Shown here in pieces: positions 25,922 through 34,043 of a DNA stretch of 64,000 nt. A program made the position numbers and the translations under genes. This DNA comes from Prado023 sp963697345 (GTDB lineage: Bacteria > Actinomycetota > Actinomycetes > S36-B12 > CAIYMF01). Location: the NCBI GenBank assembly GCA_963697345.1, contig CAVONS010000016.1:78241-142240 (forward strand). The letters run 5' to 3'. Below the pieces are notes generated by a model, which had not been told where the DNA came from, searched no databases, and saw nothing but the letters and a program-made list of their open reading frames with translations. Every line of letters begins with the position of its first letter. Position 1 is the stretch's first letter.

Positions 25922-27457
25922 ATGGACCGGCGCGAGCGGTGGCGGGTGGGGGTGGTTGCGGGGGTCGTGAGCGTGGCGCTGGCCGCAGCCGCGGCGTGCG
26001 GGGGGCCCTCGGGACCTGACCCCGCCGACTCCGACCCCGGCCTCACGACAGCCGAGCAGTGGTTCGCCAACTTCTACAGCGCCCAGCGACAGGGCGTGAT
26101 CAACCTGCGCCCGTTCCTCGACCCGGACGTGGTTCTCGACCACCGCGGCCTCACCCGGGGGGAGGTCGTGGTGGGCCAGGACGCTGTCCTGGCCTACCTG
26201 GGGACCCAGTGGAGCCCCGCGCTGCGGGTGCGGACGCCGGCGGCGCCGGTCTACCTGTCCCGGGTCGGGGTGGTTGAACTGGCCCTGGTCACGCCCACGA
26301 ACAGCAACGCGTTCCACGGGGTCTTCATCGAGCAGTTCGGTGCCCGCGGGATCACCTCCGAGCAGTACGCGGGCTCCGAGCTGTCCTGGGGCCGCAGCCA
26401 GGCAGATGACGTCCGCCGGTCCGAGATGCACGAACTCGCAGGTGAGTACATCGCGGCCTGGTCGTCGGCCGACGGCAACGCCGTGCAGGACCTGTACGCG
26501 CCGGACGCGACCGCGACCGATGACCTGGCCACCGTCCAGGCCGCGGGCATGACCCAGATCGGGACGCTGGCGCAGGCCGATGTCGCTGCCGGCGGGCTGC
26601 CCGGTGTCACGCTGGACTCGCTGCCCGACTTCGCCGGCCCCGCCGACTTCGCGGCCGGGCAGCCGACATGGCGGGATGACCCACCGCCGCTGGAGACCCA
26701 GATCCTGCTCGTGACCGTCGACAACGGGGGCGGATGCCCCGGACATCTGGCGATCGTGCTCGACCTGGACGCCGACGGACGCATCACAGGCGAGCGCCGC
26801 CACCACCGCGTCGACGACCTGGTCCGGTGCGCCGGCGGCGTGCTCCAAGCCGGGTGGTGGGACGAGGTGACCGTGCCGCCTGCTGTCACGATCGAGCTGA
26901 CCGGCACCTTGGACGTCGCAGGCCACGAGGTCCAGGTCTTCAACGGGACCGAGGGCCTGGACGGCCTCGTCGAATGGGCCTTCGGCAGGTTCACCGCCGC
27001 CGGGCTCCCCACCCCCGTAGTGAACAGCGTGACCTTCCTCGAGGGGCGCACCGACAAGTGCGACGAGCTCGTCGGACTGATCGCCGACCGGGAGGTGACC
27101 CTCTGCTTCCAGACCGCCATCTGCGTGGGCGACCTCTGCGACCGCTGGACCGACGCAGCCAGGACCACCACCCTGCACGAGCTGGCGCACGCCTGGATCG
27201 ACGACCACGTCAGCACCGACACGCGCAAGGCATTCCTCGAGCTGGCCGGCCTCGAGTCCTGGGCCTCCGCGGACGTCGCCTGGGGCGACCGGGGCGTCGA
27301 GCTCGCCGCCAGCACGATGGCCTGGGGACTGCTTGACGTGGAGTCGTCAGTCAACCCGAAGCTGGGCGCACGTACCTGCGCGGAGCTCACCGAGCTCTTT
27401 CGCCTCCTCGTCGGAGGCCGCGCCCAGCCCTACCCCACATGCCCTCCCGCGCCGTGA
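25922..27457 (+). CDS. Lipoprotein with intact HELAH zinc-peptidase motif (pair 2, member B)
   Basis: 511 residues. Signal peptide with lipobox AAAC (Cys26), two NTF2-like regions (with GCPGHLAIVL and RRHHRVDDLVRC), then H419-E-L-A-H423 and E460 in RGVELAAS, matching the member at 3474. The four Cys near 380-406 and the pair near the C-terminus are also shared. Predicted membrane-anchored extracellular metallopeptidase of unknown target. The ATG follows GTGAGGGAGGCCAGCG, a strong ribosome binding site, 12 bp behind the degenerate partner. Whether the partner is a regulator, adaptor or inhibitor is open. Confidence 0.82.
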   Translation: MDRRERWRVGVVAGVVSVALAAAAACGGPSGPDPADSDPGLTTAEQWFANFYSAQRQGVINLRPFLDPDVVLDHRGLTRGEVVVGQDAVLAYLGTQWSPALRVRTPAAPVYLSRVGVVELALVTPTNSNAFHGVFIEQFGARGITSEQYAGSELSWGRSQADDVRRSEMHELAGEYIAAWSSADGNAVQDLYAPDATATDDLATVQAAGMTQIGTLAQADVAAGGLPGVTLDSLPDFAGPADFAAGQPTWRDDPPPLETQILLVTVDNGGGCPGHLAIVLDLDADGRITGERRHHRVDDLVRCAGGVLQAGWWDEVTVPPAVTIELTGTLDVAGHEVQVFNGTEGLDGLVEWAFGRFTAAGLPTPVVNSVTFLEGRTDKCDELVGLIADREVTLCFQTAICVGDLCDRWTDAARTTTLHELAHAWIDDHVSTDTRKAFLELAGLESWASADVAWGDRGVELAASTMAWGLLDVESSVNPKLGARTCAELTELFRLLVGGRAQPYPTCPPAP

Positions 27458-27690
27458 GAACCGAGCCACCGTTGCGTCCGAAACCCCGTGCCATGACCAC
27501 GACGCGCGGCCGCAGCGATCGGAGCCGAGGGCCGGATGTGACCGAAACCCGACGTAATGGCTACGAGAACACGCACGCGACAAGTTGCACACCACCACCG
27601 CATCGTCCGGCCGCTTCAACGCGGCAGATGTCCGCCCGACTCGCGGCTACTTGACGATTGTGGGTAGGGCCGGTGTCTGGCCAGACTCGG

Positions 27691-28062
27691 TCAACCCGCG
27701 TTCGCGTAGGCCTCCTCGAGCCATCCGCGCACCTGGTCGTCGATCTGGCTGGCCGCGTGCAGCTCGATGTGATGCATCCACACGTTCGCCGATGGGTGGA
27801 CGACTTCCTTGAAGCGATGGCATCTGACCTCGTGCGGCAGGGCGATGGAGAGCACCGCGGGGACCTCGCTGTGGACGTACTGCCCAGGACGCCACACATA
27901 CGCAAAACCCTTGCGACGCCGGAATGCGACCTGACTCTTCGTCACCGACACGGACACTTGGCCGATCCGGGACATGGCCTGCTCGACGCCGCGGCAGATC
28001 GCGAGGCACTCGGGGAAACCAGCGAAGAGATCCTCAGGACCTTGTTCGGTGGTACCGCCCAC
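27691..28062 (-). CDS. DUF5655 family protein
   Basis: 123 residues. VTKSQVAFRRRKGFAYVWRP, then EVPAVLSIALPHEV, RFKEVVHPSANVWMHHIEL and QIDDQVRGWLEEAY are characteristic of DUF5655, a small domain of unknown function that occurs alone or attached to other domains. No signal or membrane segment. The GTG at 28062 is the first plausible start; the open frame continues upstream without a clear ribosome binding site. It lies 65 bp behind the acidic-protein gene on the same strand. Confidence 0.75.
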   Translation of the reverse strand: MGGTTEQGPEDLFAGFPECLAICRGVEQAMSRIGQVSVSVTKSQVAFRRRKGFAYVWRPGQYVHSEVPAVLSIALPHEVRCHRFKEVVHPSANVWMHHIELHAASQIDDQVRGWLEEAYANAG

Positions 28063-28127
28063 CAGCGGAGCGTAGTCTCCGCGGTTCCTTCCGTCGAGTG
28101 CAACCCTCGTGCCCTCGTCGTGTCCGA

Positions 28128-28376
28128 TCAGGCCGGGTCGATCTCCTCGACGACGTCAACGATGATCTCCCCGGCACCGGAATCGTCGACCGCGGCGACT
28201 GTCTCCTCGACCGTGGCCGATCCGTCCGGTGCCACCGAGACGATCAAGTCGTCGACCAGCGCGTCACCGGTCTCGGTATCGACCGCCGTCACGATGTCCT
28301 CCACGACCTCGCTCCCATCGGGCGTCATGCCCTGTCGAATCTCCTCGGTGTACTCGATCCCGGATTCCTCGCTCAT
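28128..28376 (-). CDS. Small acidic protein made of two similar ~30-residue units
   Basis: 82 residues, strongly acidic, with almost no basic residues (one Arg, no Lys). After MSEESGIEYTEEIRQGM come two alike units starting PDGSEVVEDIV and PDGSATVEETV, each followed by AVD and a run of Val/Ile/Asp. The ATG follows GGAGGGTGAGGGC. There is no signal peptide. The spaced Asp/Glu could bind cations, but that is a guess. No family recognised. Confidence 0.65.
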   Translation of the reverse strand: MSEESGIEYTEEIRQGMTPDGSEVVEDIVTAVDTETGDALVDDLIVSVAPDGSATVEETVAAVDDSGAGEIIVDVVEEIDPA

Positions 28377-28574
28377 GCCCTCACCCTCCTGGAACGCCTT
28401 GGCTCGTCGCGAATCGCGAGCCACGTCAACGTACCGCCCGGAACTGAGTGCCGCGCGGCGAGGACGACTGGCGGTCGACCTTCCATGCAGTGCCGAGGTG
28501 CTGGCGCCAGAGCGGTCACCTGTCCCATCGAATGCGCCATGGCCTGCTAGCAGCGCGGCGATAGGCTCCCGCTC

Positions 28575-30083
28575 ATGGCTATCGCGTTCAGCCGGGCGTC
28601 CTCGTCGCCGACGGCCGGGGTACCGACACTCGGGTGGGATGACCACCGACCGTTCCTCGGTGCACCCACGTTCTCCCCGCTGGACCGCCTTGCCCGGATC
28701 CGGGCCGATGGCTCGATGGAGCCGGTGTCGATGGGCTCGCTGGTCGGTGTGCCGCGGGTCTACGCAGCCGTCCACGGCTGGGCGCCGGGGTCGCAGAGTG
28801 CCGCGGACCTGATCCACGCCCAGACGGGGAACGAGCCTCGCGCATGGGACGACGGCATGGTGGACCTGTTCGGCTTCAGCATCGCGGATTCCTTCATCCC
28901 GTTGCTGTCCGCCATAGCGGCCCGTGACCCGGATGCCGCAGTCCTCTGGTTCTCGTGGGTCGATGAGAGCGCGACAGCGGGCGAGATGCTCGCTGGCCAG
29001 CAGTCCCTGAAGCACACACACATCAACGGTGCCCGGCTGGCCCATGCCCTGGTCGCCGCATGCTCGAGGGACCTGCCAGCCGTGCAGCTGATCGGACACA
29101 GCCACGGCGCCGTCGTGGCGACGAACGCAGCACTTGCGCTGCCGTCGGCACCGACCCAGCTCACGCTGCTGGACTGCCCTGAGGACTGGTTCAGCAGGGT
29201 CGGTGCATCGGCCGGCCTGCTTGCCCGGATCCTGCCGCGGCTTGAGCCCGGTCGTGAGCCGGGGCACGTGTTCGTGGACTCCTACACATCCATGTTCGGT
29301 CGTCCCTACCACCGCCATGCGGGCCTGTCCGAGGTCGTCGATGTGCGCCTGGCCGGGGCGCTGAGGCGTCGGGATGCCCGTGGTGCGGTGGGTGACGCCC
29401 ATGAGTACGCCCTCGAGTGGTACGCGGCCACAGTGCAGTCACCGGACCCGAAGTGCGGCTACGGATGGTCAGTGCTTGCCGCTCAGCGGGCAGCGGAGGT
29501 CGGGAACGCCGCCGCTGGCTTCGATCCAGGGAACCTGGCCGCCGGGTACGTGGTCCGCGGCGATCGTGCCCCGGTCGCCGTCTCCCGCCGGTCACCGGTC
29601 GCCTCGCCGATCCGCCACGACGCGGTGCCCTTGGCCATCGAGGAGTTGGAGCTGACCCCGGAGCGGCCGGACGTGTCGATCGCCATCGCGCTCGACGGCG
29701 CCGACCTGGTGGACTTCGAGTATGCCGTTGCCCACGCCGGCCTTCGCACCCGCGTCGAGGGAGCCGTTGAACGGGTCCTGGCGTTCTCCGGGGCTGCTGG
29801 CGAGTTCGAGGTGCCCCCGTGGGGCCGATACCTGCGGATCCCCAGCAATCGGGCCGCGTCATCCCCGGTCATGATCCATTTCCGGCTCGTGGAGGCGGAA
29901 CCGGAGAGCGCGGCGGTCATCAGCGGTCTGCGGGCAGTGCGGACCGGGCCGAGGACGAGCAACTACGACTCAACCAGCACGGCCGTCACCTTTGGGTTGG
30001 CCGGAGCCATCGTCGGCTCGGCCAGCACGTTGGCCATCCAGTGGCTTGCTCGCGCTGGGCGCCGCCGGATGGCGAGGCGCTAG
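28575..30083 (+). CDS. Alpha/beta hydrolase-like protein with C-terminal membrane anchor
   Basis: 502 residues. The lipase-like elbow is QLIGHSHGAVVA with Ser176; an Asp in FVDSYTSMF and a His in VGDAHEYALEW are candidates to complete a triad. The region from about 350 to 460 is beta-rich. A hydrophobic segment near the C-terminus (about 475-495, FGLAGAIVGSASTLAIQWLA) followed by RAGRRRMARR predicts a tail anchor with the enzyme on the cytoplasmic side. The ribosome binding site before the ATG is weak. No close family is recognised; a lipase or esterase is most likely. Confidence 0.65.
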   Translation: MAIAFSRASSSPTAGVPTLGWDDHRPFLGAPTFSPLDRLARIRADGSMEPVSMGSLVGVPRVYAAVHGWAPGSQSAADLIHAQTGNEPRAWDDGMVDLFGFSIADSFIPLLSAIAARDPDAAVLWFSWVDESATAGEMLAGQQSLKHTHINGARLAHALVAACSRDLPAVQLIGHSHGAVVATNAALALPSAPTQLTLLDCPEDWFSRVGASAGLLARILPRLEPGREPGHVFVDSYTSMFGRPYHRHAGLSEVVDVRLAGALRRRDARGAVGDAHEYALEWYAATVQSPDPKCGYGWSVLAAQRAAEVGNAAAGFDPGNLAAGYVVRGDRAPVAVSRRSPVASPIRHDAVPLAIEELELTPERPDVSIAIALDGADLVDFEYAVAHAGLRTRVEGAVERVLAFSGAAGEFEVPPWGRYLRIPSNRAASSPVMIHFRLVEAEPESAAVISGLRAVRTGPRTSNYDSTSTAVTFGLAGAIVGSASTLAIQWLARAGRRRMARR

Positions 30084-30206
30084 CCGGGTCGTCGGGGCGT
30101 GTGACAGGAGCACCGCCGAATCTGCACAGCGGCAGCGGACCATCGCTGATAGTTTGGCGCGCGCGGTTCCGCGGTGCCGATCCGCAGCAGCGAGAGGAGA
30201 CCCTGC

Positions 30207-31706
30207 GTGACTACCGACGACTATGACCTGGTGATCTCGGGTGGCCGAGTGATCGATCCGGAGTCTGGGCTGGATGCGGTGCGCAACGTCGGTATCCGGG
30301 GTGGGTCGATTGCCGCGGTGAGCGCGGAGCCCCTGCAGGGCCGGGCGACCATCGATGCTCGGGGGCACGTTGTGGCCCCGGGGTTCATCGACTGTCACGT
30401 GCACACCGTCGATGTGCCCTTGAGCCAGAAGATCATGCTTCGCGGGGGGGTGACCACGCAGCTGGATCTTGAGGCGGGGGCCTACCCGGTGGACCTGTTC
30501 TACGACCGTCTGGCGGGCAATTCGCAGGCCAACTACGGGGCCACGGTGAACACGATCGCGGCGCGGGAGAAGGTGTTCAACCCGAAGTACGAGTCGGTCA
30601 CCGGGGTCATCACCACTGACGTGTTCGCCAAGGACGAGCATGTGCTGGTGGACATGCAGTGGTCCACCGTGATGCCCGACGAGGATCAGATCGGGCAGAT
30701 CGTGCAGATCATCGACGAGGGCCTGCAGCAGGGCGCTCTGGGCGTGGGTGTCGCGGTCGGGTACATGACCGGGGGGGTCACGCCGGCCGAGACGTCGGCC
30801 TGGCAGCGGTTGGCGGGCAAGTATGGCCGGGCCACGTACGTGCACGGCAGGTTCTCCAGCCAGCGTGCTCCGGTCACCGGGATGTTGGGGTTCGAGGAGA
30901 TGATCGCCAACGCCGCCGCCTTTGGTGGCGGTGTCTACTTCCACCACATGCACCAGCAGGCCCTCGCCGACACGGTGCGGGCTCTGGTGATGTTCGATGA
31001 GGCGAACGCCCGCGGAGTGTCGGTGGTCGGCGAGATCTACCCCTACAACTACGGGGCGTCGATCGTGGGGGCGGACTACCTCAAGCCCGACAACTACGGG
31101 CCGAACATGGGCCGCGACTACGGCGACATCATCGAGACCGCCACCTTGAAGCCGTTGACCAAGGACCGCTACGACGAGCTGATGCAGACCAATCCGCAGA
31201 CGTCGATCATGTTCTACGCAGCCACCGACGACGACATGACTGCTGGACTCCTGCACCCCTCGAGCGTGGTCGGCAGCGATGCCTTCCCACTCAACGTGAG
31301 CGAGACGGGCGCGATGGCTCGCGACTGGGATACGCCCTACGAGGCGGTCCAGGGCCATCCGCGTACGGCCGGATCTGCCGCCAGGGTGTTGCGCTGGGCA
31401 CGGGAGAACCCCAACCTGTCGCTCAACGACGCCATCTCCAAGATGTCCTACAAGGTGGCGTCGTTCCTCGAACGCAACGGTGTGCCGCAGATGGCGGCCA
31501 AGGGCCGGGTGCAGGTCGGCGCCGACGCCGACCTCGTCGTGTTCGACCCGGACACGGTCACCGACAACGCCACCATGCAGCAGGCCGGGCTGCCGGCGAC
31601 CGGGATCCCGTACGTGCTCGTGAACGGGACGGTCGTCGTCGAGGACTCGCAGGTGCTGAAGGTGTATCCGGGCAAGCCGGTCCGCCAGCCGATCCGGCCC
31701 GCCTAG
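30207..31706 (+). CDS. D-aminoacylase-like amidohydrolase
   Basis: 499 residues. The N-terminal beta sandwich begins YDLVISGGRVIDPESG, and the first metal motif is GFIDCHVHT. The barrel continues with a GALGVGVAVGYMTGG loop, YVHGRFSS and FHHMHQQA (metal or substrate histidines), GSDAFPLN near residue 365 and the closing KGRVQVGADADLVVFDP typical of the amidohydrolase superfamily. Resemblance is to N-acyl-D-amino-acid deacylases, which release D-amino acids. The exact substrate is uncertain. The GTG start follows CGAGAGGAGACCCTGC. No signal peptide. Confidence 0.82.
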   Translation: MTTDDYDLVISGGRVIDPESGLDAVRNVGIRGGSIAAVSAEPLQGRATIDARGHVVAPGFIDCHVHTVDVPLSQKIMLRGGVTTQLDLEAGAYPVDLFYDRLAGNSQANYGATVNTIAAREKVFNPKYESVTGVITTDVFAKDEHVLVDMQWSTVMPDEDQIGQIVQIIDEGLQQGALGVGVAVGYMTGGVTPAETSAWQRLAGKYGRATYVHGRFSSQRAPVTGMLGFEEMIANAAAFGGGVYFHHMHQQALADTVRALVMFDEANARGVSVVGEIYPYNYGASIVGADYLKPDNYGPNMGRDYGDIIETATLKPLTKDRYDELMQTNPQTSIMFYAATDDDMTAGLLHPSSVVGSDAFPLNVSETGAMARDWDTPYEAVQGHPRTAGSAARVLRWARENPNLSLNDAISKMSYKVASFLERNGVPQMAAKGRVQVGADADLVVFDPDTVTDNATMQQAGLPATGIPYVLVNGTVVVEDSQVLKVYPGKPVRQPIRPA

Positions 31707-31757
31707 TGGACGTGGCCACCGTGCCCCGGCCGGCGCCGAGCTGGTAGCGCGGCCGCC

Positions 31758-32492
31758 GTGCCAGGTGTTGCCGTGGTGCTTGTCGAAGGGGTGGCGCAGG
31801 CGGCCTCTGACGATCCGCTCTCCGCGGCCCTGGGCATCGTCCAGCCGATCCTCGAGTATGCGGGCACGATCGCGTTCGCGGTCTCCGGGGCGCTGCTGGC
31901 CGCCCGCAAACGGATGGACCTGGTCGGCGTCCTGGTGCTGGGCTGCATCGTGGCCGTTGGCGGTGGGACGGCCCGCGACGTGCTGCTCCAACAGCCCGTG
32001 TTCTGGGTGGCCAGCCCCACGTTCGTCGTGGTCGCCGCCGTGGTCGCGGTGGCGACCTTGCCTCTGCACCGCCGGGGAATCATCCAGTTCAGCCAGCGCT
32101 TCAACCTGATGAGCATCAGCGATGCCGCCGGGATGGCGCTGTTCGTCATCACCGGCACCAACGTGGCCCTGCAGGCCGACGCCAGCCCCATAGCCGCTGT
32201 CCTGGTCGGCGTGATCGCCGGCGTGGGCGGGGGCATCATCCGCGACGTGCTGGCCATGGAGATCCCCGACGTGCTGCGAAACGGGCAGTTCTACGCATCC
32301 GCGGCCTTCATCGGTGCCGTGCTCTACGTGCTGCTGCTCGAGTTGCCGGTCTCGCCGCTCGCGGTGTTCTGGCTGCCCATCCTCGTCATCTTCACCATCC
32401 GCATCTACTCGCTGCGTCGCGGCTGGGGAGTCCCGACCGTGTCGCTGACCGGGCCCCACCCCCCACCCGGCACCGGCCCAGCCAGCCCGTAG
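31758..32492 (+). CDS. TRIC-type cation channel (UPF0126/YadS family)
   Basis: 244 residues with seven predicted membrane segments. Two homologous halves each carry GGG-x2-RD (GGGTARDVLLQQPVFW and GGGIIRDVLAMEIPDVL), the hallmark of bacterial TRIC/UPF0126 proteins, which form trimeric cation (K+) channels. An N-terminal hydrophobic extension and a Pro-rich tail are extra. It begins 51 bp after the amidohydrolase and may share its transcript. Start codon is GTG. Confidence 0.88.
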   Translation: MPGVAVVLVEGVAQAASDDPLSAALGIVQPILEYAGTIAFAVSGALLAARKRMDLVGVLVLGCIVAVGGGTARDVLLQQPVFWVASPTFVVVAAVVAVATLPLHRRGIIQFSQRFNLMSISDAAGMALFVITGTNVALQADASPIAAVLVGVIAGVGGGIIRDVLAMEIPDVLRNGQFYASAAFIGAVLYVLLLELPVSPLAVFWLPILVIFTIRIYSLRRGWGVPTVSLTGPHPPPGTGPASP

Positions 32493-32593
32493 ACGCCCCG
32501 ATGCCGAAGCGCAGACTGAGGGCCGATCCCGTGAGCCCCGGGATCTTGGCGTGTTCAGCGTCAACCCCCGGCTGGCGTCTCAGGGGTGCGGCT

Positions 32594-33110
32594 TCACACT
32601 GAGGCGCGTCGCTCCGGCAGGGCGGCAGGCGTCGTGTCGTAGCTGTCGTCCGCGGCCTGCTCGCTCGGCAACTGGTCACGCCGGTAGACAGCCAGACCCA
32701 GCACGAGCAGCAGCAGAGGCGTCACCCACAGCAGCACCGCATAGGGTGCGTAGGCCAGCGTCGAGACGCCCATCGTCCCCGCGGCGAACGCGCCGTTGAC
32801 GTTCCAGGGGATCAGCGGTGATGCGATCGTGCCGGACCCTGCCACCGAGACCGACGCGACATAGGGTTCCAGCCGGGCCGCCTTGAAACGGTCACGGAAC
32901 GTGGTCCCGCTGAGGATGATCGACGCGTACGGGTCGGCAAGGGCGGCGTTCATCCCGATCGAGGTCGCAGCGGCCGCCGCAATCAGCCGGAAGGTTCCGG
33001 TTGCCCAACTCAGCAGCGGCGCGAGGAGCCGGTCGATCATGCCGGTGGAGCTGACCAGCGCCCCGAACGCCGCGGCCACCAGGATGAGCCTCGAGAAGCC
33101 CCGGTCCGCT
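32594..33110 (-). pseudogene. C-terminal fragment of NhaC-type Na+/H+ antiporter
   Basis: The frame reads FGALVSSTGMIDRLLAPLL, TSIGMNAALADPYASIILSG, then GTIASPLIPWNVNGAFAAGT, all characteristic of the last third of NhaC antiporters, and ends about 160 residues later. Full NhaC has about 450 residues; the N-terminal part is missing here. In-frame similarity fades above about 33110, shortly before the tRNA terminator. It is either a decayed gene or cut by a rearrangement at the tRNA-proximal junction. Confidence 0.65.
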
Positions 33111-33212
33111 TGGTCCGGGGCTTCGTTCTGCCCCGCCCATCGGCGCCCAAGACCGTCCCAACAGCCCGAAACAGGAGGCGGTTGGCAGCGCGGTTGGTGA
33201 CGGACAGCAAGA

Positions 33213-33242
33213 AGGCCAGTCCCGGAATTCCGGAACTGGCCT
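33213..33242 (-). terminator. Hairpin downstream of tRNA-Pro
   Basis: AGGCCAGT (33213-33220) pairs with ACTGGCCT (33235-33242), and the centre is the palindrome CCGGAATTCCGG. The stem of about 14 bp lies 20 bp beyond the tRNA 3' end on the minus strand and is followed by a pyrimidine-rich tract with few U residues, so it is a strong stem but only a moderate Rho-independent terminator. Confidence 0.55.
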
Positions 33243-33262
33243 CTGACCTGCGGTGATACTGG

Positions 33263-33336
<74 letters not shown>

Positions 33337-33498
33337 TCCACCCCTCACGGGGCGAGCCAAGGATAGCCCAGCGCTGACGTGGACCCGAAATCACCGGCGA
33401 CGCGGACGGGACCATGGACCATACCGAGCCCGCCGAACCCGGGCGTAACGTCGAAGCCGGTGTCGAAGGTCGGCGCCGAACGAGCACGGAGCCATCGA

Positions 33499-33975
33499 AT
33501 GACCCAGATCAAGGACGCAGCCACGGAGTTCCTCTCGACGAAGCGCATCGCCGTCACGGGAGTGTCCGCCAACCCGAAGGGGCACGGCAGCAATGCCGTC
33601 TACACGCGCATGCGCGATCGCGGCTACGAGGTGTTCGCTGTCAACCCCAACTCGCCGACCGCTGAGGGCGACGCAACCTACCCCGACCTGACCTCGATCC
33701 CAGGAGGAGTCGAGGCCGTGGTGATCGGGACAAGCCCCGAGCACGCCGAGGCGACCATGCGCGAAGCAATCGACCTGGGAATCCGGAAGGTCTGGATGCA
33801 CCGCGCGTTCGGAGCGGGCAGCGTCTCAGAGTCCGCGACGCAGCTCGGCCGGGCACACGCCGTGACCGTCATCGACGGCGGCTGCCCCCTGATGTTCGGA
33901 CCCACCTCCGACGGCGGGCACCGCTTCATGTGCCGCATGCTCAAGGCGACAGGGAAGGTTCCCAAAGTCGTCTGA
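33499..33975 (+). CDS. CoA-binding domain protein (YccU-like, Rossmann fold)
   Basis: 158 residues forming a single CoA-binding (pfam CoA_binding_2) domain: IAVTGVSANPKGHGSNAVYT at about 17-36, YEVFAVNPN, then EAVVIGTSPEHAEATMREAI and GIRKVWMHRAFG, and a C-terminal DGGCPLMF. Small free-standing members bind acyl-CoA or nucleotide and have no assigned reaction. The ATG at 33499 follows CACGGAGCCATCGA; the open frame extends upstream but is not coding-like. No partner gene. Confidence 0.85.
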   Translation: MTQIKDAATEFLSTKRIAVTGVSANPKGHGSNAVYTRMRDRGYEVFAVNPNSPTAEGDATYPDLTSIPGGVEAVVIGTSPEHAEATMREAIDLGIRKVWMHRAFGAGSVSESATQLGRAHAVTVIDGGCPLMFGPTSDGGHRFMCRMLKATGKVPKVV

Positions 33976-34043
33976 GTGCCTGACGCCGACCGGGCGAGCA
34001 TGCCCCCAGCGCCACGGCACGGCCGGCGCAGCAGCCGGGGCTC

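Noticed and set aside
29970..32564. Open frame of 864 codons on the minus strand
   Set aside because: It is antisense to the amidohydrolase and TRIC genes, both of which have clear motifs; composition is His/Gly/Arg-rich without domains.
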